Positions 1 through 7,494 of a DNA stretch of 14,823 bases are shown piece by piece; within the stretch, counting starts at the first letter, position 1, and each line of letters starts with the position of its first letter. Below the pieces are notes generated by a model. That model did not search any database. It worked only from the letters and a program-made list of their open reading frames with translations, and was not told the DNA's origin. Origin of the DNA: an uncultured Clostridia bacterium (lineage in GTDB: Bacteria > Bacillota_A > Clostridia > TANB77 > CAG-508); assembly GCA_944388685.1 (NCBI GenBank), contig CALXJS010000038.1, forward strand, positions 1 through 14,823. Direction: 5' to 3'. Position numbers and translations under genes: made by a program.

Positions 1-180
1 TGTATTTGTAACTGTTAATGGTTGTCTAACGATAACTTTTAAAGTTTCTAATCCGAAGAATTCATCAATATCTTTACCATTGATTGTTATTTTTCCATTA
101 CCTTCAACAAGTCTAACTCTTGCAACTGAAGATTTTCTTCTACCTGTACCATAAAAAACTACATTTTCTTTCTTAGCCAT
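1..180 (-). CDS. rpsI: 30S ribosomal protein S9, N-terminal part (cut by window edge)
   Basis: The minus strand from an ATG at 180-178 reads 60 codons without a stop to the window edge, starting [20 protein letters not shown] and continuing with the S9 motif [17 protein letters not shown]9 is a small-subunit protein whose C-terminal tail, not present here, reaches the ribosomal P site. The ribosome binding site GGGAGGT lies inside the last codons of rplM, and the two genes are one base apart, so they are co-transcribed and probably translationally coupled. rplM-rpsI is a conserved bacterial pair. Only the C-terminal part is missing, because the window ends. Confidence 0.96.
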   Translation of the reverse strand, partial: MAKKENVVFYGTGRRKSSVARVRLVEGNGKITINGKDIDEFFGLETLKVIVRQPLTVTNT

Positions 181-181
181 A

Positions 182-619
182 TTATTTTACCTCCCATACT
201 TCTGGTTTTTGTGCTTGGTTTTCATGTTCACTACCAGCATAAACTCTTAATTTTTTAGCCATTTTTCTACCTAAAGATGTATGTGGTAACATTCCTTTGA
301 TAGCTAATGTCATAGCTTTTTCTGGATTTTTTTCAAGCATTACTTTTGCAGGAACTTCTTTCATTCCTCCAATATAACCAGAATGATGTCTATAAACTTT
401 TTGATTTAATTTGTTACCTGTTAAGATAACATCTTTACAATTAAGGATAATTACATGATCACCCATATCAATGTTAGGTGTATATGTTGGTTTGTGTTTC
501 CCTCTTAATAATTTTGCAGCTTCTGTAGCAACTCTACCAAGGGGTTTGTTTGCTGCATCAATAATATACCATTTACTTTCTACTTCATTTGCTTTTGCAC
601 TATATGTTGTATTATTCAT
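182..619 (-). CDS. rplM: 50S ribosomal protein L13
   Basis: Codes for 145 residues, the usual length for L13, an early-assembly protein of the large subunit. Family signatures are visible: [16 protein letters not shown] near residues 17-32, [25 protein letters not shown] near 37-61, and the [21 protein letters not shown] segment near 109-129. The ATG at 619-617 is preceded by GGAGGG with good spacing. It is the first gene of the rplM-rpsI operon, transcribed leftward from a consensus promoter at 736-764 with a leader of about 110 nt. Confidence 0.97.
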   Translation of the reverse strand: MNNTTYSAKANEVESKWYIIDAANKPLGRVATEAAKLLRGKHKPTYTPNIDMGDHVIILNCKDVILTGNKLNQKVYRHHSGYIGGMKEVPAKVMLEKNPEKAMTLAIKGMLPHTSLGRKMAKKLRVYAGSEHENQAQKPEVWEVK

Positions 620-660
620 GATAATAATACCCTCCTATTATTATAAATTTTATATATGAA

Positions 661-702
661 ATTTAAATCTAAAACCACCGGGGAGAGATCTTATATTTAA
701 AT
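661..702 (-). promoter_or_regulatory. possible structured leader of rplM
   Basis: In the ~110-nt leader between the rplM promoter and its start, two copies of the self-complementary octamer ATTTAAAT (661-668 and 695-702) enclose a locally GC-richer stretch, which on the minus strand contains TCTCCCCGGTGG. The octamers can pair as a stem closing a 26-nt loop. L13 leaders that autoregulate rplM are known in Firmicutes, but I cannot confirm that this matches that family. Only the inverted repeat is directly seen. Confidence 0.3.
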
Positions 703-735
703 CATATTAACTAATAAATACATAATTGCTAAATA

Positions 736-764
736 ATTTTAATACAAAAATGGCTATTTGTCAA
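736..764 (-). promoter_or_regulatory. sigma-A promoter of rplM-rpsI
   Basis: On the minus strand, -35 TTGACA (764-759) and -10 TAAAAT (741-736) are separated by exactly 17 bp. The predicted start is near 729. The -35 is a perfect match, as expected for a highly expressed ribosomal protein operon. Confidence 0.85.
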
Positions 765-791
765 TAATTTTAACAAAAAATTTCAAAAGTA

Positions 792-820
792 TTGAATAAT
801 TTAGTAATTAAATTTATAAT
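792..820 (+). promoter_or_regulatory. sigma-A promoter of the flippase gene
   Basis: -35 TTGAAT (792-797), 17-bp spacer, -10 TATAAT (815-820), divergent from the rplM promoter. The predicted leader is about 95 nt to the ATG at 924. A second TATAAT at 873-878 lacks a good -35. Confidence 0.7.
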
Positions 821-923
821 TAATTCGTACAATTAAAAAGAAATACATCACAATATGGACATAACGAAACGATATAATGAGTGAAATATAGATAAGAACA
901 ATATAGAAAACAGGAGGGATTAG

Positions 924-2562
924 ATGACGCAGACAGCAGAAAAAAAAGTTTCTAGAGGGAAGAAAGAAACTTTTATGCAGGGGATTGTTACATTAATATT
1001 TTCGCAATTGCTAATAAAACTGCTTGGACTTGTATATAACTTATATTTAACAAATAGAGAAGGATTTGGAGACCAGGGAAATGGAATTGTTTCAGCAAGC
1101 TATCAAATTTATGCAGTATTATTAACCATTTCTTCCACAGGTGTGCCAAATGCTATATCAAAATTAGTATCAGAAAGAGTGGCAGTAGGAGACCACAAAG
1201 GAGCTTATAGAATTTTTAAGATTGCTTTTGCAACTTTTGCAGTAGTTGGTTTAGTAGGTAGTTTAATGCTCTTTTTTGGAGCTGGAATGATTGCAAATCA
1301 ATGGTTACAAATACCGGATGCAGAGATGACAATGGTGGCACTATCTCCAGCCGTATTTTTTGTGGCTATTTCATCTGTTATGAGAGGATATTTTAATGGA
1401 AGACAAAATTTAAAAGTAACAGCAAGATCACAAACTTTAGAACAAATTTTTAAAACAACACTTACCATTATATTAGTAGAAATTGTTGCGATTATATCAA
1501 ATACATCTACTGTATGGATGGCAGGAGGAGCAACATTAGCAACAACTCTAGCAACTTTTGTTGGATTTGGTTATTTATATTTATTCTATAAAACGAGAAG
1601 AAGAGAAATTGCAGCTGAAATAAGAGAAACAGTAAATTACAAATATGAAAGAGTTAGAAATATTGTAAAGAAGATTTTATTAGTATCTATTCCAATTGCA
1701 CTAACTGCAATTATGTCTTCACTAAATAAAAATATTGATTCTTTTACCGTTGTAAGAAGTCTAAAACAATTTATGAGTGAAGATATGGCAATATCACAAT
1801 ATGGAATATTAGGAGGAAAGGTTGATACATTAACCAGTTTACCATTATCTTTTAATGTGGCTTTTGCTACGGCATTGGTTCCAGCCATTTCAGCCGCAAA
1901 AGCAATAAAAGATTATAAATCTATAAAACAGAAATCAACTTTTACATTATTGATGTCAATGTTAATTGGACTTCCATGTACAATTGGCATGTGTATATTT
2001 GCAGGACCAATACTAAATTTGCTATATCCAAATGCAAGTTCAGGAGAATTGGTATTACAAATTAGTTCATTTACCATCATTTTTACAATATTAGACCAAA
2101 CCATTAATTCTATTTTGCAGGGATATGGAAAATTGAGAGTACCAGCAATGGCATTAGGATGCCGGTGTGATTGTGAAATTAATTTTAAATTTAATTTTGG
2201 TTCCAATACCTTCAATAGGTGTTAATGGAGCAGCAATTGCGTCAGTAGCATGTCATTTGGTAGCCTTCGGAATTTCAATTATGGCATTAAAGAAAACCAT
2301 TAGAATAAAACTAGGCTTGAAACGATTTGTTATTAAACCAATATTAGCAACCGCAATTATGGCAATTTGTTCATATTTTGTATATTCTATACTTTTAGGA
2401 ATAATTGCTGAAAAATTGGCTACAATAATAGCAATCGTATTTGCAATTATTATTTACGGAGCAGCAATCATAGCTTTACGAGTATTTTCAAAACAAGAAA
2501 TAAAAATGTTGCCAGCTGGAAATAAAATTTGCATGATACTAGAAAAGTTAAAAATATATTAA
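924..2562 (+). CDS. SpoVB/MATE-like polysaccharide (lipid-linked sugar) flippase, split by a frameshift
   Basis: A multi-pass membrane protein of the oligosaccharide flippase / stage V sporulation protein B branch of the MOP superfamily. These move undecaprenyl-linked sugars or wall precursors across the cytoplasmic membrane. Typical landmarks are the N-terminal GIVTLIFSQLLIKLLGLVYN helix, STGVPNAISKLVSE near residue 71, and MRGYFNGRQN followed by the SQTLEQIFK loop. ATG 924 has AGGAGG at 912-917. The frame breaks near 2160: removing the T at 2160 changes GGATGCCGG to GGA GCC GGT and joins ...VPAMALG to AGVIVKLILNLILVPIPSIGVNGAA, as expected for the family. The joined product is about 545 residues, normal for SpoVB-like proteins. 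As written, frame 1 stops at 2225, and the rest is read from 2161 to 2562. This could be a pseudogene or a sequence error. SpoVB versus another flippase cannot be settled here. Confidence 0.85.
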
Positions 2563-2619
2563 TTTTTCAGAAAAAAAAGAAGGATTTTATATATTTTTGG
2601 CGAATAAATTTATATAGTA

Positions 2620-2654
2620 GTACATTTATTGCGGGATTTAAGCAATAAGGTACA
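2620..2654 (+). promoter_or_regulatory. inverted repeat upstream of hup
   Basis: TTATTGC (2626-2632) and GCAATAA (2642-2648) are perfect inverted repeats around a 9-nt loop. Outer GTAC sequences on both sides extend the match to about 12 bp with one mismatch or bulge. It lies about 30 bp before the hup start and ends before the AGGAGG at 2671-2676. It could be a 5'-UTR hairpin or a protein-binding operator; I could not place a convincing hup promoter relative to it. Confidence 0.45.
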
Positions 2655-2684
2655 TAACATTATACTTTATAGGAGGTAATTTAA

Positions 2685-2963
2685 ATGAACAAAGCTGAAT
2701 TAATCGCAGCAGTAGCTGCAAAAACAGGAGACACAAAAAAAGCAGCTGAAGAATCAGTAAATGCATTCGTAGAAGTTGTAACAAATGCTTTAAAAGAAGG
2801 AGATAAAGTTCAATTAGTTGGATTTGGTTCTTTTGAAGTAAGAAAAAGAGCAGCTAGAAAAGGTAGAAACCCACAAACTAAAGAAGAAATCAAAATACCT
2901 GCATCAAAAGCTCCAGTGTTCAAAGCTGGTAAAGCATTAAAAGATTTAGTAAACAAAAAATAA
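2685..2963 (+). CDS. hup: HU family DNA-binding protein
   Basis: 92 residues, the standard HU length. HU is a dimeric nucleoid protein that bends DNA with two beta-ribbon arms. The sequence begins [28 protein letters not shown], carries the family core [24 protein letters not shown] near residues 45-66, and ends with the [20 protein letters not shown] helix region. The start is fixed by AGGAGG at 2671-2676. It is monocistronic in appearance: a terminator follows 40 bp after the stop. HU-type proteins assist several site-specific recombination systems, which may matter for the switches downstream, but that link is inference. Confidence 0.96.
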   Translation: MNKAELIAAVAAKTGDTKKAAEESVNAFVEVVTNALKEGDKVQLVGFGSFEVRKRAARKGRNPQTKEEIKIPASKAPVFKAGKALKDLVNKK

Positions 2964-3003
2964 TGAATAAATAAAGTATATAAATATATGAATCGATAAT
3001 AAT

Positions 3004-3054
3004 AAAAGCGACAAATAAGTATCTGAAATGTTAGATAATTGATTTGTCGCTTTT
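3004..3054 (+). terminator. Rho-independent terminator of hup
   Basis: A 13-bp perfect inverted repeat, AAAAGCGACAAAT (3004-3016) and ATTTGTCGCTTTT (3042-3054), with a further internal TATCT/AGATA pair in the loop. The T run on the plus strand follows the GC-rich stem. The A run on the left could let it act on the minus strand as well. Confidence 0.8.
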
Positions 3055-3095
3055 GCGTACTAAAATATTATAAAAAAGTTTGATTAAAATTTTAA

Positions 3096-3274
3096 GAAGA
3101 CCTAATCTGGAGATATTATATATATTATATTTTAAGCGGGTTTCGGGGGAACCGACACGCTACATACTGTTATGAAATCAGTGACAGTTCTGTGGGAACT
3201 GATTTCGTTACAGTATGTAAAGTGTTGGGATAGCGAAAAATATAATATATATAATATCTCCAGATTAGGTCTTC
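3096..3274. repeat. 179-bp nested palindrome with 38-bp perfect arms (MITE-like or structured RNA)
   Basis: Left arm 3096-3133 and right arm 3237-3274 are perfectly complementary over 38 bp (outer ends GAAGACCTAATCTGGAGATA and its complement, inner part AT-only). Inside is a second, in-register hairpin. CCGACAC (3152-3158) pairs with GTGTTGG (3222-3228, one G-U), then TACATACTGT (3161-3170) with ACAGTATGTA (3210-3219), then GAAATCAGT (3174-3182) with ACTGATTTC (3198-3206). An asymmetric G-rich segment with GGTT/AACC potential occupies 3138-3153. No coding frame is present. It sits between convergent hup and aspS, 21 bp from the aspS stop, so it might also end aspS transcription. A miniature transposable element, a folded ncRNA, or a double-strand-forming terminator all fit; no clear target-site duplication abuts the ends. 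Confidence 0.75.
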
Positions 3275-3295
3275 AAGTTAAATATATAATAGAAG

Positions 3296-5053
3296 CTATT
3301 TTTTATCAATCATAATATGCACATCGCGTAATTGATCACGTCTTACATTACTTGGTGCACCCATCATTAAATCTTGTGCTTTACTATTTAATGGGAAAGC
3401 AATAACCTCTCTAATCGTATCAGAATCGGTTAAAAGCATAAGCATTCTATCAATTCCTGGTGCAATACCAGCATGTGGAGGAGCACCAAATTGAAAGGCT
3501 TTATATAAAGCACCAAATTTATTTTTTACTTCTTCCTCTGTATAACCAGCCATTGTAAAGGCTTTAAGCATAATATCAATATCATGGTTTCTAACAGCAC
3601 CAGAAGAAAGTTCAATACCATTACACACAATATCATATTGATAAGCTAAAATATCTAAAGGATTTTCGTTTTCTAAGGCTTCTAAACCACCTTGTGGCAT
3701 TGAAAATGGGTTATGACTGAAACCAATTTTTCCATGCTCATCGACCTCAAACATTGGAAAATCAACAATCCAACAAAATTTAAAGATATTGTTGTCAATT
3801 AAACCAAGTCGTTTGCCAAGTTCATCTCTAATTTGTCCAGACAATGTTTCAACAACCCCTGGAACTTCAGCGATAAAGAATAGACAATCTCCTGATTTTG
3901 AATTTGTTCTTTTACACATTTCAATTCTAGCGTCATCTGGTATAAATTTTGCAATAGGACCTTGGAAGCTTCCATCATCCAAAATTCTAAGCCAAGCTAA
4001 TCCCTTAGCTTTTAAATCTTTGATAGCATAATCTGTCATACCTTCGAAAAAGCTCCTTGGCTCATTTGCAACATCATGTGTGGCAATAATTCTAACGATT
4101 TTACCTTGGAAAGCACGTAAATCCACATGGTCAAAAATGTCTGTAACATCAACAATTTCCAAAGGGTTTCTCAAATCTGGCTTATCAGTACCATATTTTA
4201 GCATTGCCTCTTTATATGGAATTCTTGGGAAAGGATATCCTTCAATTTTTTTATCTGAAAAAGTTTTAAAAGTATTATACATCACAGGTTCTATTGTATT
4301 AAAAACATCCTCTTGTGTGGCAAAACTCATTTCCATGTCTAATTGATAAAACTCTCCAGGAGCTCTATCTGCTCTAGCATCTTCATCTCTAAAACATGGT
4401 GCAATTTGGAAATATTTATCAATTCCAGAAACCATCAACAATTGTTTAAATTGTTGAGGAGCTTGTGGCAAAGCATAAAATTTTCCTGGGTGTAGTCTAC
4501 TAGGAACTAAATAATCTCTAGCACCTTCAGGAGAAGAACTTGTAAGGATTGGTGTTTGTACTTCTAAAAATCCTTGTTCAATCATTTGTGCTCTAATGAA
4601 TTGAATAACTTTTGCACGTAATAATAAATTATTTTTTAATCTATCATTTCTTAAGTCAAGAAAACGATATTGTAATCTTAAATCTTCTCTAATCTCTTGA
4701 TTTGTATTGATTTCAAAAGGAAGATTTTGTGTTCTTTTTCCTAAAATTTTAATATCCTCAATACGGATTTCTACCAAACCAGTTTTTAGTTTAGGGTTAA
4801 TGGTTTCTTCATCACGTTTTTTTACAGTACCATAAACTGTTACAGTAGACTCAATTGGAATATGTGAAGCAAAATCAACATCTTCTGCTTTCCCAGAGGT
4901 TACAACTTGGGTAATTCCGTACATATCACGAATATCCAAGAAAACTAACCCACCTAAATCTCTGATGGTTTGTACCCATCCACTAATTCTTACTTTTTTT
5001 CCCACATCTTCTAATGTGATTTCATTGCAGTTGTGTGTTCTGTACTCATTCAT
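3296..5053 (-). CDS. aspS: aspartyl-tRNA synthetase
   Basis: A 585-residue class II synthetase that charges tRNA-Asp (and tRNA-Asn if non-discriminating). The N-terminal OB-fold anticodon-binding domain spans about residues 1-110 (VRISGWVQTIRDLGGLVFLD). Motif 2, FRDEDARADR, is at 221-230 and motif 3, GIAPGIDRMLMLL, at 529-541. The length indicates the bacterial type with the GAD insertion in the middle. After motif 2 it reads APGEFYQLDMEMSF, a variant of the more usual QPEFTQ. Residue 33 is Leu where some non-discriminating bacterial enzymes carry His; this is suggestive only. ATG 5053 has AGGAGGT upstream. The gene is under a T-box leader and its own promoter. Confidence 0.96.
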   Translation of the reverse strand: MNEYRTHNCNEITLEDVGKKVRISGWVQTIRDLGGLVFLDIRDMYGITQVVTSGKAEDVDFASHIPIESTVTVYGTVKKRDEETINPKLKTGLVEIRIEDIKILGKRTQNLPFEINTNQEIREDLRLQYRFLDLRNDRLKNNLLLRAKVIQFIRAQMIEQGFLEVQTPILTSSSPEGARDYLVPSRLHPGKFYALPQAPQQFKQLLMVSGIDKYFQIAPCFRDEDARADRAPGEFYQLDMEMSFATQEDVFNTIEPVMYNTFKTFSDKKIEGYPFPRIPYKEAMLKYGTDKPDLRNPLEIVDVTDIFDHVDLRAFQGKIVRIIATHDVANEPRSFFEGMTDYAIKDLKAKGLAWLRILDDGSFQGPIAKFIPDDARIEMCKRTNSKSGDCLFFIAEVPGVVETLSGQIRDELGKRLGLIDNNIFKFCWIVDFPMFEVDEHGKIGFSHNPFSMPQGGLEALENENPLDILAYQYDIVCNGIELSSGAVRNHDIDIMLKAFTMAGYTEEEVKNKFGALYKAFQFGAPPHAGIAPGIDRMLMLLTDSDTIREVIAFPLNSKAQDLMMGAPSNVRRDQLRDVHIMIDKK

Positions 5054-5084
5054 ATTTCTTACCTCCTATAAATTGTTAGGGCAC

Positions 5085-5116
5085 AAAAAAACGCCCTTTG
5101 CAAAAATGCAGGGACG
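5085..5116 (-). terminator. T-box attenuator terminator of aspS
   Basis: On the minus strand, CGTCCCTGC (5116-5108) pairs with GCAAAGGGCG (5101-5092), with small bulges, and is followed by seven U (5091-5085). It lies directly downstream of the conserved T-box motif and 30 nt before the aspS start, the standard place for T-box terminators. Confidence 0.85.
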
Positions 5117-5336
5117 AAATCAATCCGCGGTACCACCCAGCTTGAAAATTAAATGAATTTTATCAATAGTTTTAATGTATTGATTACTTTTAATTTTCCA
5201 CTTTATTAAAAACTGCTCCAATGTGTTTCACAAATTTAGGTTGACCTTAAAGGGCTTTCAGCCGATGACCCTCATTCTCTAAAAGTAACTTCTAAATGCT
5301 TTCATTGTACAAACGCAATAATATTTTAAATTGTCA
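5085..5336 (-). ncRNA. T-box riboswitch leader of aspS
   Basis: The minus strand holds the invariant T-box motif GGGTGGTACCGCGG (5138-5125) just before an attenuator terminator. Upstream is a stem I region with AGAGAATGAGGG (5280-5269), CGGCTGAAAGCC and the TTGGAGCAG element (5221-5213). Uncharged tRNA pairs its anticodon with the specifier loop and its CCA end with the T-box bulge, favouring antitermination. The specifier strand between CTAAA and TTGGAGC contains no GAC or GAU; AAC (5227-5225) stands at a specifier-like position, but I could not fold the stem with certainty. Confidence 0.93.
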
Positions 5337-5342
5337 AGTACT

Positions 5343-5371
5343 ATTTTACACAGTTTATGTATTTTTGTCAA
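5343..5371 (-). promoter_or_regulatory. sigma-A promoter of aspS
   Basis: Minus-strand -35 TTGACA (5371-5366) and -10 TAAAAT (5348-5343), with a 17-bp spacer. The start is near 5336, giving a leader of about 283 nt that contains the whole T-box. A second TTGACA nearby (around 5337-5332) has no matching -10. Confidence 0.85.
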
Positions 5372-5383
5372 GAAATATACATG

Positions 5384-5413
5384 AAAAAATCCTAGAGTTA
5401 GATACTCTAAGAA
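5384..5413 (-). terminator. left-arm hairpin of switch 1, terminator on the minus strand
   Basis: TAGAGT (5393-5398) and ACTCTA (5404-5409) pair across a 5-nt loop. Beyond that, 5392/5410 is a C-A clash on the plus strand but a G-U pair on the minus strand. On the minus strand the hairpin is followed by six U (5389-5384). It would stop transcripts leaving the cassette leftward, before they reach the aspS promoter region. Confidence 0.6.
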
Positions 5414-5583
5414 TATTTCTAATTGAAATTATATAAATAAATACCATAGATAGCAATAAAAAATGAAAAAATAGTAAAAAATTTTTTTGATGGTTAATAA
5501 AAAAATTTTGAAAAAGAAAGAAACTGTAACTATATAAATTTCAATAAGTTTTTTAGTTTCATAATTTCCTAGAGTATCTAACT
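5396..5583. repeat. invertible-promoter cassette 1 (predicted)
   Basis: The left arm AGTTAGATACTCTAAGAA (5396-5413) and right arm (5566-5583) are inverted repeats matching at 17 of 18 positions, enclosing 152 bp. Inside, a promoter at 5428-5456 points left, away from the surface-protein gene at 5694. A weak AT hairpin, GAAACT (5520-5525) with AGTTTC (5555-5560), precedes the right arm. Geometry and position match the three other cassettes in this window. It would be ON after inversion. Unlike cassettes 2 and 4 it also holds a possible rightward promoter: TTGAAA 5508-5513, 17 bp, TATATA 5531-5536. Confidence 0.7.
5428..5456 (-). promoter_or_regulatory. promoter inside cassette 1, pointing away from the gene
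   Basis: Minus-strand -35 TTGCTA (5456-5451), 17-bp spacer, -10 TATAAT (5433-5428). The start would be near 5421, about 8 bp inside the left arm. Confidence 0.65.
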
Positions 5584-5693
5584 GAAAGAAAAGATAAAAA
5601 GTTGAAAAATGGCATAAAATAGCAATTTATAGCAAAAAGCTAGAATTTAAGAAATAGTTAGACAAAAGAAAATAAAGAGAAAGAGGTTAAAAA

Positions 5694-7466
5694 ATGAAAG
5701 AAAAATATGTGAAGAAAATTATTAAAAAATCTGAAATAGAAACAATAAAAGTAAATACAAATGCCAAAAGGACAATACATAATTTGAAAAAGAAAAAACA
5801 AGATAAAATAAATTTTCAAATACAAAATCAAATAAGAACACAAAAAGGAATTACTTTATTGGCATTAGTTATAACAATTATTGTTTTATTAATTTTAGCA
5901 GGAATTACAATAAATGCTATCACAGGGGACAATGGAATTATAGGAAATGCAGGAAGAGCCAAAGAAGAAGCAGAAATAGCTAATGAGAAAGACATTTTAG
6001 AGAAAGCAACCGTGCAGGCAATGGGAAACAATAAATATGGAAATATCGAAGAAGAGGAATTGCAAGAGCAACTAGACAAAGAAACAGGAGAGAGAAAAAC
6101 AGAGGCAACAGATGTTGGAGAAGAGTTTGAGGTATTGTTTAAAGAAAGTAATCGATATTATGCAATAGATAAAGATGGGAATGTAGGAGAAGCAAATATA
6201 TATGAAGAAGACAAATATCCAGGAGATATTACTGTAGGAAAAGATGGAGAGAAACTAGATGGAAATACAGAAGAAACTGCATATCAAATTTGGTGTATAG
6301 AAGATTTGGTGTCATTTTGCAACATGGTAAATGGAGAAGGTATAAGACTAGAAAATGGAGAAGCAGTACCAATAACATATAGAAATAGCTTTGCCTCTAA
6401 ATATGTTGTACTAAAAGCAAACTTGAATTTTAAATCTAAATTGTCATATCAGAATAGTGAAAGAACAGACTTTGGGGATATTAATGGAAATACAGAAGAT
6501 GGGAATACTTTGATAAATGAAATGACAACAGGGACAGGTTTCAAACCAATAGGAAGAGATGGTACTTTTGCAGGAAATTTTGATGGAGAGAGTCATGAGT
6601 TAAAAAATATCTATATTAATCGACCAGAAAGTACAGTAGGACTATTTGGAACAATAGGTGGAACTGCTAATGAGGTGAATATACAAAATATAATGATTTC
6701 TGGAAATATGATAGGTAGTACAGGAGGTGGCATTGTTGGTTATGTGAATATGAATTCAGGAGAGTCAAAAGAAAATCCAATAATAATACAAAATTGTACA
6801 AACCAAGTAGCAATAGAAACGACAGATACAAGTGGAGGAATTGTAGGATCTCGATCAACTGGTGCTAAAACTAGAAGTCTAATTATTGCAAATTGTACAA
6901 ATAATGGAACAATTGAAGGAACAACTTCAGGAGGAATAATAGGGATGGCTTATGAAATTGTAAAGATTATTAACTGTTGCAATAATGGAAGCATAATCAA
7001 TAATCAAAATGGAAGCGGATATGCTGGAACAGGAGGGATTGTTGGAACTAGTATGTTTGAAATTGATATTATTAATTGCTATAATTTAGGAAATATAGAA
7101 TCAAAAGGAAATGCAGGAGGAATTATAGGATATTCGTATTGGGCAGAAAAAAGTATAGAAAATTGTTATAGCATAGGGGGAATATCTGGAAGTGTTGCTG
7201 GTGGTATTATAGGCGGGTTAAACTTAAGTAATGATTTACTAACGACAAAAAATTGCTATTATTTGAACACCAATATTTCAAAAGGAATTGGTGGTTGGAA
7301 TTCCAGTGCAGAGACATTGGAAGATATACAAGGAATTACAGGTACAGAAATGCAATCAAGTGAGATATTAGAAATATTCAATCAATATGTAACAGAAAAT
7401 AAAACAAAAGAAGGAATTGATTTGAAAAGATGGATAAAAGGAGAAAATGGTTATCCAATATTTTAA
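5694..7466 (+). CDS. pilin-like GLUG-repeat surface protein, paralog 1
   Basis: 590 residues. A basic 52-residue leader ends in the prepilin-like KG|ITLLALVITIIVLLILAGITI (G52, hydrophobic 53-73). This would anchor the protein and allow processing by a prepilin peptidase. The Glu usual at position 5 of the mature pilin is replaced by Ala. A charged stalk follows (about 74-190), then IWCIEDLV and a repeat region with six GGI(V/I)G motifs alternating with NCTN/NCYN units, the GLUG family pattern expected to form a beta-solenoid. It ends GENGYPIF. An adhesin or filament subunit role is inferred. The leader is 28 residues longer than in paralogs 2 and 4. AAGAGG at 5681-5686 sets the start. Expression is predicted to depend on inversion of the cassette at 5396-5583. 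Confidence 0.85.
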   Translation: MKEKYVKKIIKKSEIETIKVNTNAKRTIHNLKKKKQDKINFQIQNQIRTQKGITLLALVITIIVLLILAGITINAITGDNGIIGNAGRAKEEAEIANEKDILEKATVQAMGNNKYGNIEEEELQEQLDKETGERKTEATDVGEEFEVLFKESNRYYAIDKDGNVGEANIYEEDKYPGDITVGKDGEKLDGNTEETAYQIWCIEDLVSFCNMVNGEGIRLENGEAVPITYRNSFASKYVVLKANLNFKSKLSYQNSERTDFGDINGNTEDGNTLINEMTTGTGFKPIGRDGTFAGNFDGESHELKNIYINRPESTVGLFGTIGGTANEVNIQNIMISGNMIGSTGGGIVGYVNMNSGESKENPIIIQNCTNQVAIETTDTSGGIVGSRSTGAKTRSLIIANCTNNGTIEGTTSGGIIGMAYEIVKIINCCNNGSIINNQNGSGYAGTGGIVGTSMFEIDIINCYNLGNIESKGNAGGIIGYSYWAEKSIENCYSIGGISGSVAGGIIGGLNLSNDLLTTKNCYYLNTNISKGIGGWNSSAETLEDIQGITGTEMQSSEILEIFNQYVTENKTKEGIDLKRWIKGENGYPIF

Positions 7467-7494
7467 AAAAAGAGTATATGAATTTTAAAAATTT

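Noticed and set aside
2638..2666. Candidate hup promoter TTAAGC-17-TATACT
   Set aside because: Its start site would fall inside the AGGAGG ribosome binding site, leaving no leader, so it is unlikely to be the working promoter.
3090..3281. TTAA target-site duplication around the large palindrome
   Set aside because: The left TTAA abuts the arm but the right one is three bases away, so the duplication is not convincing in such AT-rich sequence.
3296..5053. Short plus-strand reading frames opposite aspS
   Set aside because: They lie antisense within a well-identified synthetase gene, lack ribosome binding sites and resemble nothing known.
5391..5583. Reading the inverted repeats as c-di-GMP or another known riboswitch
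   Set aside because: No recognisable aptamer motif is present, and the oppositely oriented promoter in all four copies fits a DNA switch better than a leader RNA.
5694..7466. Alternative interpretation of the repeat proteins as enzymes (for example IgA peptidase, where GLUG motifs also occur)
   Set aside because: No catalytic motif such as HExxH is visible; only the repeat, stalk and anchor are seen.
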